Translations under genes and position numbers: made by a program
NCBI RefSeq assembly: GCF_001953055.1
Contig: NZ_CP019044.1
Span: 2,418,001 to 2,482,000 of the forward strand
DNA from: Salaquimonas pukyongi
GTDB lineage: Bacteria > Pseudomonadota > Alphaproteobacteria > Rhizobiales > Rhizobiaceae
Length of the DNA: 64,000 bases
Reading direction: 5' to 3'
The notes under the pieces: model-generated
Told to the model about the DNA's origin: nothing
Database searches by the model: none
What the model saw: the letters and a program-made list of their open reading frames with translations, nothing else
Part shown: piece by piece, positions 8,128-18,778 of the stretch
Position numbering within the stretch: position 1 is the stretch's first letter
Layout of the letters: the number at the start of each line of letters is the position of its first letter

Positions 8128-9327
8128 TCAGAATTTCTTGCCGAGCAGCTTTTCGACCTTGGCGCGGTCGATGGCCGCACGCGGTGGCTTTCCGGCGATC
8201 AGTTCGCGGGCCTGAGCCTGCCATTCTTCGCGCACAGGACGGTTTTTCGCATTGACACTTTCTGCCAGCTTGTCGAGCTCCCCAGCACTCATTGCGGCAA
8301 TCTTCGCCAGGCTCTTTACGCCTTTTGATTTCAGCCGCTTGGCGATGGTCGGACCGATGCCGTCGATAAGCTCGATATCATCGATGAAATCCACCCCGGC
8401 ACGCGGTGCGGAACCGACAGCAGCGCTGGCGGTGGCAGGAACCGCCCGTGCTGAAGAGGAAGCCCCTTCACTGTAAAGCGCCGACCAGACAGCTTTCTTG
8501 GAGAGGTAGAACAAGATCGCCAGCAGCAGCAGCGCAATCATCACCTTGAAACCAAGCGATTTGCGCTCAACCAGGCTCGGCTCAGCTGCCCACATCATGA
8601 AGGCAGCCACATCCCTTGAATACTGGTCGACCGTCTCGGCGGTGCCATCGTCATAGGTCACGATGCCCTCTGACAGTGGCGGCGCCATGGCCAGCGTCGC
8701 ACCAGCAATGAAATACGGATTGTAATGGGTCCCCTCCGGCACATCGACGCCTTCCGGCGCGACGTCTTCATAACCGGTCAGGAGCGAATAGATGTAGTCC
8801 GGTCCGTTTTCCGCATACAGGGTGAACACGTCAAAGATAAAGGTCGGAAAACCGCGCTCTGGCGCACGGGCCTTCGCCAGAAGGGAGAAGTCCGGCGGCG
8901 CAGCTCCGTTGTTTGCGTATGCGGCAGCTTCCTCATTGGGAAATGGCGAGGGGAACCTGTCGGCAGGTACTGCCGGGCGTTCGAACATTTCGCCTTCGGC
9001 ATTCGGGCCGTCAGTCACTGTATATTCAGAGGCAAAGGCCTTTACCTGCTCTTCCGAATAACCAAGCTCCTCCAGATTACGGAACGCCACCAGCTCCAGG
9101 CCGTGGCAGGCCGAGCAAACTTCCTGATAGACTTTCAAGCCGCGCTGCAATTGGCCGAGGTCCCAGTGACCGAAAGGCCCCGCAAAGCTCCAATGCACAT
9201 GCTTGGGATGCTTGATGGGATAATGCGGCGTGCCGCCGTCTTCCTCGGCTGCCTGCGCCGAACCAAGGGCGATCATCGCGCCTGCGGCCAATCCGGCCAG
9301 TGCGGTGAAAATCGATTTCAGTTTCAT
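8128..9327 (-). CDS. petC: Cytochrome c1 with a C-terminal helix-hairpin-helix extension
   Basis: 399 residues, about 110 more than the bacterial cytochrome c1 core. A signal peptide (to about AQAAEED) is followed by the haem motif CSACH at 71-75 and the axial-Met region GATLAMAPPLSEG. A membrane anchor lies near 260-282 (IALLLLAILFYL). The core should end there (KKAVWSALYS). Instead a small Ala/Ser linker leads to a domain from about 312 with ELIDGIGPTIAKRLKSKG, a helix-hairpin-helix like those in rhizobial NuoE and L21 tails, and a basic end. This tail lies on the cytoplasmic side. GGAG is 2 bases from the ATG. It is the third gene of the bc1 operon. Confidence 0.93.
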   Translation of the reverse strand: MKLKSIFTALAGLAAGAMIALGSAQAAEEDGGTPHYPIKHPKHVHWSFAGPFGHWDLGQLQRGLKVYQEVCSACHGLELVAFRNLEELGYSEEQVKAFASEYTVTDGPNAEGEMFERPAVPADRFPSPFPNEEAAAYANNGAAPPDFSLLAKARAPERGFPTFIFDVFTLYAENGPDYIYSLLTGYEDVAPEGVDVPEGTHYNPYFIAGATLAMAPPLSEGIVTYDDGTAETVDQYSRDVAAFMMWAAEPSLVERKSLGFKVMIALLLLAILFYLSKKAVWSALYSEGASSSARAVPATASAAVGSAPRAGVDFIDDIELIDGIGPTIAKRLKSKGVKSLAKIAAMSAGELDKLAESVNAKNRPVREEWQAQARELIAGKPPRAAIDRAKVEKLLGKKF

Positions 9328-9394
9328 GTCTCCAGTCCCTCTTGGGAAATCCCGTTATCTCCGCCGGACAGACCGCCCGGCTTCTGCTTGCAGG

Positions 9395-10666
9395 TCAGTG
9401 TTTCGCCAAAACGGCTTCGGCAATGCTGGCCGGCATCGGCTTGGGTTTTTCAACCCGCGACAACCATGGCAACACCACCAGGAAGTGGATGAAATACCAA
9501 GCCGTGAAAATCTGCGCGGCAATGACATAGCCCCCTTCCGCAGGCCGTGAACCGAGCCAGCCAAGCACCACGCAGACCACAGCAAAGATCCAGAAAAACT
9601 GCTTGTAGAGCGGGCGGTAGGTTGCCGAACGAACCGGCGAGCGGTCAAGCCACGGCAGAAAGAACAGCACGGCAATCGAACCGAACATCGCAATCACGCC
9701 GCCAAGCTTGGAATCGATCAGCACCACATCGGTGAACGGGATCGATATGTTGAAGGTAACTGCACGCAGGATGGCGTAGAACGGCAGGAAGTACCATTCA
9801 GGAACAATATGCGCCGGCGTCTTGAGCGGATTGGCGGGGATGTAGTTGTCCGGATGGCCCAGATAATCCGGCAGGTAGAAAACGAACCATGCAAACACGA
9901 TCAGGAAGACGATCATGGCGAACGCATCCTTGATCGTGGCGTACGGCGTGAACGGCACGGTCTCCTTGCGGATGTTTTTCACCTCGATGCCCGTCGGATT
10001 GCTCTGGCCGGTAACGTGAAGCGCCCAAACATGCAGCACCACGACGCCGGCAATCATGAACGGCAGCAGGTAGTGAAGCGAGAAGAAGCGGTTGAGCGTC
10101 GGGTTGTCGACTGCATAGCCGCCCAGAAGCCACTCCTGAATGGCGGTTCCAACGACAGGAATGGCCGAGAAGAAACCGGTGATCACGGTGGCGCCCCAGA
10201 AGCTCATCTGGCCCCATGGCAGCACGTAGCCCATGAAGGCTGTCGCCATCATCAGCAGGAAGATGATCACGCCCAAAATCCACAATACCTCACGCGGCTG
10301 CTTGTAGGAGCCGTAGTAAAGACCGCGGAAAATGTGAATGTAGACGGCAACGAAGAACATCGACGCACCGTTTGCGTGCAGACGGCGCATCAGCCAGCCG
10401 TAGTTCACGTCGCGCATGATCCACTCGACCGATGTAAAGGCGCCGGATACCGAAGCAACATAGTGCATCGCAAGAACGATACCGGTCAAAATCTGCACGA
10501 CGAGCATCAGCGATAGAATGCCGCCAAAGGTGTACCAGGCATTGAGGTTGCGCGGTACGGGATAGGCAACGAAGCTGTCATAGACAAGCCGCGGCAGCGG
10601 CAGGCGTTCATCCAGCCATTTTCCAAAGCCAGACTTGGGCGTGTAGGTGGAATGTCCAGCACTCAT
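9395..10666 (-). CDS. petB: Cytochrome b of the bc1 complex
   Basis: 423 residues. It carries both haems b and the quinol sites of complex III. Features seen are the N-terminal cytochrome b block ([10 protein letters not shown]), haem-ligand helices with [18 protein letters not shown] and [16 protein letters not shown], and the Qo-site motif PEWY in [12 protein letters not shown]. The C-terminal part has the extra helices of full-length cytochrome b. It lies between petA and petC, all on the minus strand with short gaps. Confidence 0.97.
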   Translation of the reverse strand: MSAGHSTYTPKSGFGKWLDERLPLPRLVYDSFVAYPVPRNLNAWYTFGGILSLMLVVQILTGIVLAMHYVASVSGAFTSVEWIMRDVNYGWLMRRLHANGASMFFVAVYIHIFRGLYYGSYKQPREVLWILGVIIFLLMMATAFMGYVLPWGQMSFWGATVITGFFSAIPVVGTAIQEWLLGGYAVDNPTLNRFFSLHYLLPFMIAGVVVLHVWALHVTGQSNPTGIEVKNIRKETVPFTPYATIKDAFAMIVFLIVFAWFVFYLPDYLGHPDNYIPANPLKTPAHIVPEWYFLPFYAILRAVTFNISIPFTDVVLIDSKLGGVIAMFGSIAVLFFLPWLDRSPVRSATYRPLYKQFFWIFAVVCVVLGWLGSRPAEGGYVIAAQIFTAWYFIHFLVVLPWLSRVEKPKPMPASIAEAVLAKH

Positions 10667-10686
10667 GTTCTTCTCTCCCCGTCCCG

Positions 10687-11253
10687 TCAGCCGATCACGA
10701 TGGTGGCATCGGAGGCAAATGTGTATGGCGGAATATGCAGGTTTTCAGGCGCAGGCCCTTTGCGGATACGGCCCGCCGTGTCGTAGTGCGACCCGTGACA
10801 GGGACAGAACCAGCCGCCGAAATCACCGGCAAGACCGACCGGCACACAGCCCAGATGGGTGCACGAACCGATCATCACGATCCAGTTCTCCTTGCCTTCG
10901 CCGGCCGAGCGGTTTTCATCGGTTGCCGGGGCGCCGGGATCGATATTCTGGTTTTCCGCATTGCGGTCTTTCAGGTCGGCCAGTTCCACTGCCCTGGCCG
11001 CTTCCACTTCCTCGTCGGTGCGGTTGCGGATGAAGACAGGCTTGCCGCGCCATTTGACGGTGATCGCCTGCCCGGGCTCAATCGCTGAAACGTCAACCTC
11101 GATGGAAGCAAGCGCCCTTGTGGCGGCACTCGGGTTCATCTGCGAAACAAACGGCCAGGCGGCAGCGGCGGCACCGACAGCGGCTGCGGTACCGGTTGCC
11201 AGGTAGAGAAAGTCCCTGCGGCTCTGATCGTGGTCGGTTTTGGCTGCACTCAC
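10687..11253 (-). CDS. petA: Rieske iron-sulfur subunit of the bc1 complex
   Basis: 188 residues from a GTG start at 11253, with AAAGGA about 9 bases before it. The frame is open to 11616, but only the part from GTG fits the family: a twin-arginine-type anchor ([11 protein letters not shown], then an Ala-rich helix), then the 2Fe-2S motifs CTHLGC and CPCHGSHYD. It moves electrons from quinol to cytochrome c1. First gene of petABC. Confidence 0.95.
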   Translation of the reverse strand: MSAAKTDHDQSRRDFLYLATGTAAAVGAAAAAWPFVSQMNPSAATRALASIEVDVSAIEPGQAITVKWRGKPVFIRNRTDEEVEAARAVELADLKDRNAENQNIDPGAPATDENRSAGEGKENWIVMIGSCTHLGCVPVGLAGDFGGWFCPCHGSHYDTAGRIRKGPAPENLHIPPYTFASDATIVIG

Positions 11254-11598
11254 GGCATACCATCCTTTCGCTTTTGTGCGGCGGAAGCCCTGTTTCCGCC
11301 CTAAAAAGGTCCAACAAAAAGGCCGAGTGCGCTGCTTGTTGGGCATCTTCTCCTGCCGGCAACGGACCGCCGGATGCGGGCCATGATGCCAAGCTGAAGG
11401 ATCGCCAGAACGCGTGCTCCCGGTCTTGTGCGCGTGTTTATGCTCCCAAGCCCCCATTTGTCCAGCCATTTGAAGGCTTAAAGGGCAGTTTGTCGCGTCT
11501 GCCCACAGACAATAGCCCCGGCTCAGATGACCACGCAATCGCATTTGCGCGATCTGAATTGCCAATACGGTTGCGCTATGAACCCGGATTGGGCAGGA
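11254..11598. other. Intergenic region between divergent petA and uup
   Basis: About 345 bases with no convincing gene. It should hold the petABC promoter (minus strand) and the uup promoter (plus strand), but no strong -35/-10 pair or operator stands out. Confidence 0.4.
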
Positions 11599-13491
11599 AT
11601 GGCCTCCGGCAGACAAAACGCCCGAGAAGAAAACGGTAATCCATTGCAGCCACCCCTGCTATTTCTGTCCGGCATCGCGTTGACCTTTGGCGGAACACCG
11701 CTGCTCAGCGATGCCAACCTGCAAATTCACGCTTCGGCCCGCATCGCGCTGGTTGGCCGCAACGGTTCGGGCAAATCGACCTTGCTCAAAATTGCTGCCG
11801 GCATGATCGAACCCGACAAGGGGGAGCGGTTTGTTCAGCCCGGCACTACCCTTCGCTATCTGCCGCAGGAGCCGGACCTGTCGGATTTTCAAACCATCGA
11901 AGGCTATGTGCTGGCAGGGCTTGCACCCGGCGATGATGTTCATCGTGCCCGCTATTTGATGCAGCAACTGGGCCTTGCCGAAAATGGCGGGACCAAAAAT
12001 CTCTCCGGCGGCGAAGCGCGGCGCGCTGCACTTGCCCGTACCCTGGCGCCCGCACCGGACATCCTTCTGCTGGATGAACCGACCAACCATCTGGACCTGC
12101 CTGCCATCGAATGGCTGGAAACGGAACTGCGCTCAATGGCCTCGGCCATCGTCATGATCAGCCACGACCGGCGCTTTTTATCCCGTCTGTCTTCCAGCAC
12201 GGTGTGGATGGATCGCGGTACCACCCGCACGTTCAACCGTGGGTTCGACGGATTTGAAGACTGGCGCGACAAGATGCTGGAGGAGGAGGAACTGGCCGCC
12301 CACAAGCTCGGCCGCCAGATCGCCCGCGAGGAACACTGGATCGTTCACGGCGTGTCAGGCCGCCGCAAGCGCAACATGCGCCGTGTCCGCGAATTGCAGG
12401 AACTGAAGGAAAAGCAGGCCAATCAGACATCAGCGGGCGGCTCTGTTCTCCTCGCCAGCGCCGAAGCAGGCTTGTCGGGAAAGCTGGTTGCAAAGCTCGA
12501 TGGCGTTTCAAAGTCGCTCGGCGGCAAGAAGATCGTCGAGGATTTTTCCACCATCATCATGCGCGCAGAGCGCGTCGGCATTGTCGGGCCCAACGGCGCG
12601 GGAAAAACGACCCTGATCAACCTGATCACCGGCAAGCTTGAACCCGATCAGGGCACCGTCCGCCTCGGCCTCAACCTCGATGCGCTGGTCATTGATCAAA
12701 AGCGCCAGATGCTCGATCCCGGCTGGACACTGCAGCAAGCGCTGACCGACGGGGCGGGCGACAAGGTTTCGGTCGGCGGGGAAACCCGCCATGTCATCAG
12801 CTACATGAAGGACTTTCTGTTCCTTCCCGAACAGGCGCGAACGCCCGTCCACGCTCTGTCGGGCGGCGAACGCGGCCGCCTTATGCTGGCGCGCGGCCTG
12901 CGCCTGCCTTCCAACCTGCTGGTGCTTGATGAACCGACCAACGATCTTGATCTGGAAACGCTCGATCTTCTGCAGGAGTTTATCGCCGGCTACTCCGGTA
13001 CGGTGCTGCTCGTCAGCCACGATCGAGATTTTCTGGACCGCATCTGCACATCGATCATCGCACCGCAGAAAGACGGCAAGTGGGTGCGCTATGCCGGCGG
13101 GTACAGCGACATGCTTGCCCAGCAAAAGACACTGCAGAACGAAGGCAGCAGACGCCCTGCCGGCAAGCAGCCGTCAGGGAACGAAAAAACACGGGCCGGC
13201 AGCTCTGAAGGTTCAAATGACGATCATCCCGCCGCAAGCGCACCGCCTGCGCGGCGCAGGCTTTCCTTCAAACAGAAGCATGCGCTCGAGACCTTGCCCG
13301 GCGAAATCAGCAAGCTGGAAAGCGAAATCGCAAAACTGCGCGGCGCACTTGAAGCGCCTGACCTGTATGTCCGTGACCAGGCACGCTTCGACAAATATGC
13401 TGAAGCCCTTGCAGCCCGCGAAAAGGCGCTGGCCGAAAAGGAGCAGCAGTGGCTAGAACTTGAAATATTGCGGGAGGAGGCCGGAGGCTGA
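11599..13491 (+). CDS. uup: ABC-F family ATPase (Uup type)
   Basis: About 630 residues. Two ABC domains without membrane segments: Walker [10 protein letters not shown] and GPNGAGKTT, signatures [13 protein letters not shown] and [13 protein letters not shown], Walker [13 protein letters not shown] and [12 protein letters not shown]. After a charged linker, the last ~70 residues form a coiled coil ([19 protein letters not shown]..), as in Uup. ABC-F proteins act on the ribosome or, for Uup, also affect transposon excision. The frame is open from 11527; family comparison puts the start near [14 protein letters not shown], so 11599 is a guess with no good ribosome site. Confidence 0.9.
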   Translation: MASGRQNAREENGNPLQPPLLFLSGIALTFGGTPLLSDANLQIHASARIALVGRNGSGKSTLLKIAAGMIEPDKGERFVQPGTTLRYLPQEPDLSDFQTIEGYVLAGLAPGDDVHRARYLMQQLGLAENGGTKNLSGGEARRAALARTLAPAPDILLLDEPTNHLDLPAIEWLETELRSMASAIVMISHDRRFLSRLSSSTVWMDRGTTRTFNRGFDGFEDWRDKMLEEEELAAHKLGRQIAREEHWIVHGVSGRRKRNMRRVRELQELKEKQANQTSAGGSVLLASAEAGLSGKLVAKLDGVSKSLGGKKIVEDFSTIIMRAERVGIVGPNGAGKTTLINLITGKLEPDQGTVRLGLNLDALVIDQKRQMLDPGWTLQQALTDGAGDKVSVGGETRHVISYMKDFLFLPEQARTPVHALSGGERGRLMLARGLRLPSNLLVLDEPTNDLDLETLDLLQEFIAGYSGTVLLVSHDRDFLDRICTSIIAPQKDGKWVRYAGGYSDMLAQQKTLQNEGSRRPAGKQPSGNEKTRAGSSEGSNDDHPAASAPPARRRLSFKQKHALETLPGEISKLESEIAKLRGALEAPDLYVRDQARFDKYAEALAAREKALAEKEQQWLELEILREEAGG

Positions 13492-13511
13492 GCATAGACT
13501 CACCTCCGGCC
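13479..13511 (+). terminator. Inverted repeat at the end of uup, possible terminator
   Basis: GGCCGGAGG (13479-13487) and CCTCCGGCC (13503-13511) form a 9-bp stem with a 15-base loop overlapping the uup stop codon. There is no T run, so it is a weak or factor-dependent terminator between two convergent genes. Confidence 0.4.
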
Positions 13512-13539
13512 CCTGCGGCTCCGGCTTACTCGAAAACGG

Positions 13540-14034
13540 CTATCGCCGGACCGCTACCACGCTGGAAGCGCGGTAATTGGAACACTTGAAACGGTTCGAC
13601 ATGTTTCCGCCGCAGGCGCTGATGCGGCCCTTGCCGGCGGCACCATTGTATACGGCAACATGGTGGCCGCGCTTGAAGCGAAAGACGACGATATCGCCCT
13701 TGCGGGCTTTCTTGAGGGAAACCGCCTTGCCCCATTTGCGCCAACTGATCGCACGGTTGTGACCTGCAGGCGGCTTTCCGCCAGCCTTGCGGACGGCATA
13801 GGCTGCCGCTGCACCGCACCACGGAGTTGAAGCGGGATTGACACCTACCATGGCCTGAATCTGCTTGCGGTGCTTGCGCTCATGCAAGCCTTCTACGCGC
13901 TTGATGGCCGCAAGACGGGCCGGATTTGCAAATGCTGCATCGGTAGAAAAGTCGTTGCCGCCGAAAAGAAACACAGCGGCGAGAAGTCCGGCCAGCGCGC
14001 CTTGCGCCAACCGCGTGGGTTTTCTGGTTTTCAT
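13540..14034 (-). CDS. Secreted NlpC/P60-like (TIGR02594-type) protein
   Basis: 164 residues. A signal peptide (ALAGLLAAVFLFGG..AFANP) is followed by a papain-like domain. TPWCGAAAAYAVRKAGG carries the likely catalytic Cys. GDIVVFRFKRGHHVAVYNG carries the likely catalytic His, and an ACGGNMSNRFKCSNY-like segment follows near the C-terminus. The pattern TPWC..GDIVV..HVAVY fits the TIGR02594 group of cell-wall amidases or peptidases. The gene stands alone, convergent with uup. Confidence 0.75.
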   Translation of the reverse strand: MKTRKPTRLAQGALAGLLAAVFLFGGNDFSTDAAFANPARLAAIKRVEGLHERKHRKQIQAMVGVNPASTPWCGAAAAYAVRKAGGKPPAGHNRAISWRKWGKAVSLKKARKGDIVVFRFKRGHHVAVYNGAAGKGRISACGGNMSNRFKCSNYRASSVVAVRR

Positions 14035-14290
14035 GTATTTTTTGAAGAGAGGAAGCTGTTGCGGATTCCGCCACTGCCCGGCCCGAAGACGGCCGATCTC
14101 TGCCCCTTTGTTGTTGTCACGATAAAGCGGATGGATTTACGTGAAGTTCATCCTGCCGGCGGCAAGCGCAATGATCCCCGCTGCCTTCCGGCCGGCAAGC
14201 AATCATGCCGCAATGCGGCAAAAATAGGATTGCGCAACAAAAATCAATTCAAACTGTGTAACCGGTTGTAACGCAAAGATAAATAAAGGG

Positions 14291-16162
14291 TTAAGCCTCA
14301 AGAGGCAGAAACCCGCCAGCCTGTCTCGCCCACAGGTTTGCGTATAATCCCTCTCGTTCGAGCAGTTCACGATGCGTGCCCACTTCCGTGATTTTGCCCT
14401 TGTCGACGATGACCAGCCGGTCCATCTCGGCAAGGGTGGAAAGGCGATGGGCGATGGCGATCACCGTCTTGCCTTTCATCATTGTATCGAGATTTTCCCG
14501 GATCGCAGCTTCGACACCGGAATCGAGTTGGGATGTAGCTTCATCGAGAATCAGAATGGGGGCATCTCGCAAGAACACCCGGGCAATGGCGATGCGCTGG
14601 CGCTGGCCGCCGGAAAGCTGTACGCCGCGCTCGCCCACATGGGCATCGTAACCGGTGCGGCCACGGCTGTCTTTGAGCCCGGTTATGAATTCATGGGCGT
14701 TCGCCTGTCGTGCCGCCTCGATAATTTCATCCAGGCCTGCTTGCGGCTTGCCGTAGGCGATGTTTTCCCTGACCGAGCGGTGAAACATGGCAGGATCCTG
14801 CTGCACCAGCGAAAAGGCGGCGCGCAGGCTGTCCTGGGTTACTGAGCGAATGTCCTGCTCATTAATGCGGATCACCCCCTTTTCCAGTTCAAAAAAGCGC
14901 AGCATCAGGTTGATCAGCGTCGATTTGCCCCCGCCCGACGGGCCGGCAATGCCCAGCTTTTCGCCCGGCTGCACGATGAGCGAAAACCCGTCGAACAGCC
15001 CTTCCCCCTTGCCGTAGTGAAAAACAATGTTGTCGAATTCGATCTTTCCTCCGCCCGGCTCCAGTTCGTCCGCATCCGGCAGGTCCCTGATCTGCGGTTG
15101 CTGCGCAATCAGTTCCATCGAGTTCTGCGTTACGCCGACATTTCGGAAGAAGCCGTTGAGAATGCCCATCAACCGGTTGAGCAGTAAGGTCAGGCGTAAA
15201 ACCAGCGCGGTTGAGAAAGCAACCTCGCCAAGCGTGATCTTTCCGCCGAGCCACAGGTCAACCGCCTGCCAGGCAATGAAGCACACCGCAATGTTGGAGA
15301 TCACCGACAGCGAAATCCTGACGCCCGTCAGATCACGCGTAAACAGCCTCAGCGCATCATACTGGCCCTTGAGACCTTCCTTTACCCAGTCGTTTTCGCC
15401 TGAAGTGGAGCCATAGAGCTTCACGGTTGAAATGTTCGAATAGCCATCCACCATCCGGCCGGTCGCCAGCGCTGCGGCCTCGGCTGTCTTGCGCCCATGC
15501 TCGCGAATGCGTGGCACGAAGAAGCGGGCAAGCAGCAGAAAGGCCACAAGCCAGACCAGCACGGAAATGCCCAATTCCACGTGAAGCGCCAGCAGCAGGC
15601 CAAATGTCGTGAAGGCATAGGCGGCGATGAAACCGATGGTCTGGACCAGGGCAACCATCATGTCGCCCATGGCATGGCCGGTCTGGAATACCTTTTGGGC
15701 GATGCGGCCTGCCAGATCGTTCTGGAAAAACCCGAGCGATTGCTGCACCACATGGGTGTGGCTCTGCCAGCGCACGGCTGTGAAAAAATTGGGAACGACA
15801 AGCTGTTCCTCGATCAGCGCTCCGATCGCAACGATGATCACCCGTGCGCCGAGCGTTACAGCCGCCATCAGCGCAAGGGTCGGACCAGCAGCCGCCAGCA
15901 GCGCGCCCCAGCCTTTGCCAACACCACTGCCATGCCGGGCTTCAAAAACCGTCAGAATGTCGACAAGCTCACCGACAAAGGTGAAGATTGCCGCCTCGAC
16001 CGCCGCATTGGCAAAGCCGAAAACCAGCATGAACAGGAACGCCCAGCGGAACTGGCGAACAAAATGCCAGCTGAACGCAACAAGCCCGTGCGGCGGGGCA
16101 CCGGCATGTGGAGCAAATGGATCGAACCGGTTTTCAAACCAACTGAAAATCCGGTCGAACAT
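14291..16162 (-). CDS. ABC exporter half-transporter (permease fused to ATPase)
   Basis: 623 residues. Six membrane helices in the first ~330 residues (type IV ABC exporter fold) precede an ATPase domain. Walker A is GPSGGGKST, the signature LSGGQRQRIAIARVFL, Walker B ILILDEATSQLDS and the H-loop IAHRLST. All catalytic residues are present. AAAGG lies about 6 bases before the ATG. It is the second gene of a pair with a close paralog starting at 18084; both share the N-terminal pattern F.S/R.ENR..P..P..PP.GLVAF.WH, suggesting a heterodimer. The substrate is not readable. Confidence 0.88.
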   Translation of the reverse strand: MFDRIFSWFENRFDPFAPHAGAPPHGLVAFSWHFVRQFRWAFLFMLVFGFANAAVEAAIFTFVGELVDILTVFEARHGSGVGKGWGALLAAAGPTLALMAAVTLGARVIIVAIGALIEEQLVVPNFFTAVRWQSHTHVVQQSLGFFQNDLAGRIAQKVFQTGHAMGDMMVALVQTIGFIAAYAFTTFGLLLALHVELGISVLVWLVAFLLLARFFVPRIREHGRKTAEAAALATGRMVDGYSNISTVKLYGSTSGENDWVKEGLKGQYDALRLFTRDLTGVRISLSVISNIAVCFIAWQAVDLWLGGKITLGEVAFSTALVLRLTLLLNRLMGILNGFFRNVGVTQNSMELIAQQPQIRDLPDADELEPGGGKIEFDNIVFHYGKGEGLFDGFSLIVQPGEKLGIAGPSGGGKSTLINLMLRFFELEKGVIRINEQDIRSVTQDSLRAAFSLVQQDPAMFHRSVRENIAYGKPQAGLDEIIEAARQANAHEFITGLKDSRGRTGYDAHVGERGVQLSGGQRQRIAIARVFLRDAPILILDEATSQLDSGVEAAIRENLDTMMKGKTVIAIAHRLSTLAEMDRLVIVDKGKITEVGTHRELLEREGLYANLWARQAGGFLPLEA

Positions 16163-16221
16163 GCAGTGCCTTTCATTTCTTCAACCAGACGCTCCAACGG
16201 ATATCGGCTGGGTAAGGCTGT

Positions 16222-18084
16222 TTACTGCGCAGCCTGAGAAGCGTCTTCAATCCCCAGGAACCCGCCGGACTGCCGCGCCCATAGTTCGGCATAAAGCCCG
16301 CCGGCGGCCGACAGGGTACCATGGGTCCCCTCCTCGATGATTTCGCCCTCATTCATCACCACCAGCCGGTCAAGGGAGGCAATGGTGGAAAGCCGGTGCG
16401 CAATGGCAATCACCGTCTTTCCCTCCATCAGATCGAACAGGCTTTCCTGGATCGCAGCTTCCACTTCCGAATCAAGTGCCGAAGTAGCCTCATCCAGCAC
16501 CAGAATGGGGGCATCCTTCAAGAACACCCGGGCGATCGCGATGCGCTGGCGCTGGCCGCCGGAAAGTTTGACACCACGCTCGCCAACATGGGCATCCAAC
16601 CCCTTGCGACCTTCCTGATCCTCAAGATCCTCGATGAACTCCCATGCCTTGGCCTTCCGGGCAGCCGCAATCACTGCTTCGTCATCGGTCTGCGGGCTGC
16701 CATAGGCGATGTTGTCGCGTATCGAGCGGTGCAAGAGAGATGTATCCTGGGTGACAACGCCGATCTGCTGGCGCAGGGAGTCCTGGGTGACACCGGCAAT
16801 ATCTGTACCGTCGATGCGGATTGCCCCCTCTTCAAGGTCGTAAAACCGCAGCAGAAGATTGACCAGCGTCGTTTTTCCGGCCCCCGACCGGCCCACAAGG
16901 CCAACCTTTTCGCCTGGCTGGATTGACAGGTTGAGCCCGTCAATCACCTGATCGCCGCCATCGGCGCGCTTGCCGTAATTGAAGGAAATGTTGTCAAACA
17001 CGATACCGCCTTCCTTCACTTCGAGGTCGCCAGCGTCCGGATGATCCTGCACCTCCCGGCGTTTGGCCATCATCGCCATGCCGTCATGAACCACGCCGAT
17101 GTTCTCAAACAGCGCCGACACTTCCCACATGATCCATTGCGACATGCCGTTCAGCCTGAGCGCCAGGCCGACAGCGATGGCAATCGCCCCGATCGATACC
17201 GCCGAACCGAGCCACAGCCAGATGGAAAGTCCGACAATGAGGAAAACAACAAGTGCGTTGTTGTAGTGCACCAGGAACTGCAGGATCGTAACCAGCCGCA
17301 TCTGCCGGTAGACGGTATCCAGAAAACCGTTCATCCCCTCCTGCGCATAGGCAGCCTCGCGGCCCGCATGGGAAAACAGTTTGACGGTATTGATGTTGGT
17401 GTAGCTGTCGACCACCCGTCCGGTCATCAGTGAACGCGCATCCGCCTGTTCCTGACTGATGATCTTGAGACGCGGCACGAAATATCGGATGATCGTTACA
17501 TAGCAGATGAGCCAGAACACGAGCGGCAGCGCCAGACGCCAGTCGGAGGAGGCCACGAGCATCAGCATCGAGGTGAAATACACGACCACATACACCAGAA
17601 TATCAGCGATTTTCATGACCGCTTCACGCACCGCAAGGGAGGTCTGCATCACCTTGGTTGCCACCCGGCCTGCGAATTCGTTGGCAAAGAAGTTCATGCT
17701 CTGGCGCAGCAGGTAGCGGTGCATTTGCCAGCGCGCGATCATGGGATAATTGCCGAGCAGGGTCTGATGAATGACCAGGCTGTGGATGATCGAAACCAAC
17801 GGCAGGCCAATCAGGAGAAAGGCGCCCATGACAATCAGTCCGGCTCCTTCACGTTCCAGAAATCCGGCCCGGTCAGCTTCGCTGAGCCAATCGACCAGGG
17901 AACCGAGAAACCCGAACAGCACCACTTCGCCGATTGCCAGCAAAGCCGTTGCAACAGACATGATGGCAACCCATGGCCATACCGGCTTGGTATAGTGCCA
18001 GCAGAACGCAACCAGACCCTGCGGCGGAGGGCTGGGCTCCCCCGGCGGATAGGGGTTTACGCGCGACTCAAAATAGCGAAACAT
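16222..18084 (-). CDS. ABC exporter half-transporter (paralog of the next gene)
   Basis: 620 residues with the same layout as its neighbour: six membrane helices, then Walker A GRSGAGKTT, signature LSGGQRQRIAIARVFL, Walker B ILVLDEATSALDSE and H-loop IAHRLST. The AAAGGA site is 5 bases before the ATG. The gap to the second half-transporter is 59 bases. Both ATPase sites look competent, unlike exporters with one degenerate site. It is divergent from trmL. Confidence 0.88.
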   Translation of the reverse strand: MFRYFESRVNPYPPGEPSPPPQGLVAFCWHYTKPVWPWVAIMSVATALLAIGEVVLFGFLGSLVDWLSEADRAGFLEREGAGLIVMGAFLLIGLPLVSIIHSLVIHQTLLGNYPMIARWQMHRYLLRQSMNFFANEFAGRVATKVMQTSLAVREAVMKIADILVYVVVYFTSMLMLVASSDWRLALPLVFWLICYVTIIRYFVPRLKIISQEQADARSLMTGRVVDSYTNINTVKLFSHAGREAAYAQEGMNGFLDTVYRQMRLVTILQFLVHYNNALVVFLIVGLSIWLWLGSAVSIGAIAIAVGLALRLNGMSQWIMWEVSALFENIGVVHDGMAMMAKRREVQDHPDAGDLEVKEGGIVFDNISFNYGKRADGGDQVIDGLNLSIQPGEKVGLVGRSGAGKTTLVNLLLRFYDLEEGAIRIDGTDIAGVTQDSLRQQIGVVTQDTSLLHRSIRDNIAYGSPQTDDEAVIAAARKAKAWEFIEDLEDQEGRKGLDAHVGERGVKLSGGQRQRIAIARVFLKDAPILVLDEATSALDSEVEAAIQESLFDLMEGKTVIAIAHRLSTIASLDRLVVMNEGEIIEEGTHGTLSAAGGLYAELWARQSGGFLGIEDASQAAQ

Positions 18085-18217
18085 GCTTGTCCTTTCCGGC
18101 AGCCCGCCACGTTTTCATGATTTTGTGGTGTTCACAAGCTGCCGATCAGCCGTCCTTATAGGGAATTTGCCTGACAACGTTATGGCAGTTGTCTAACCCC
18201 CGTCAGAAAACGGTAGT

Positions 18218-18703
18218 ATGCCCATGCAACAGCAAAAACCGGCCCTTGCCCTATATCAGCCGGACATAGCAGGCAACACCGGCACGCTGATCCGCCTTTC
18301 CGCCTGCCTGGGCACGCAATTGCACATCATCGCGCCCGCCGGTTTTCGCCACGACGACAAGGCCCTGCGGCGCGCCGGCATGGATTATGCGGCGCTTGCC
18401 TCTGTTGTGCGGCATGACGATTTTGCCGCCTTTGCCCAAATGGCCAGTGCACAAGGCCGGCGAATCATCCTCGCTTCCACAAGGGGCAACATTCCCCATA
18501 CAGACTTTGCCTTTACAGCCGGAGATCTGCTGCTGCTGGGCCGCGAAAGCAGCGGTGTTCCCGATGACGTCCATGAGCGCGCCACCGCCCGCATTGTCAT
18601 CCCGATGCACCAGGACGCCCGCTCGATCAATCAGGCGGTATCAGGAGCCATCATTCTGTCGGAAGCACTGCGCCAGCTTTCGGCTTTTCCAACGGCCGGC
18701 TGA
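18218..18703 (+). CDS. trmL: tRNA (cytidine(34)-2'-O)-methyltransferase
   Basis: 161 residues. This SpoU/SPOUT enzyme methylates the wobble ribose of tRNA-Leu. LALYQPDIAGNTGTLIRL is the TrmL N-terminus, LLLGRESSGVP is motif 2, and IPMHQDARSINQAVSGAIIL is motif 3 of the trefoil knot. A second ATG two codons in (18224) is an alternative start. Confidence 0.9.
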   Translation: MPMQQQKPALALYQPDIAGNTGTLIRLSACLGTQLHIIAPAGFRHDDKALRRAGMDYAALASVVRHDDFAAFAQMASAQGRRIILASTRGNIPHTDFAFTAGDLLLLGRESSGVPDDVHERATARIVIPMHQDARSINQAVSGAIILSEALRQLSAFPTAG

Positions 18704-18778
18704 CGGACAGAAAATCCAGAAGATTGCAGGCTCAAAGCCTTGCTTTCACCTGGCGGTCGCGTTTCCGCGGGCCCGCAC

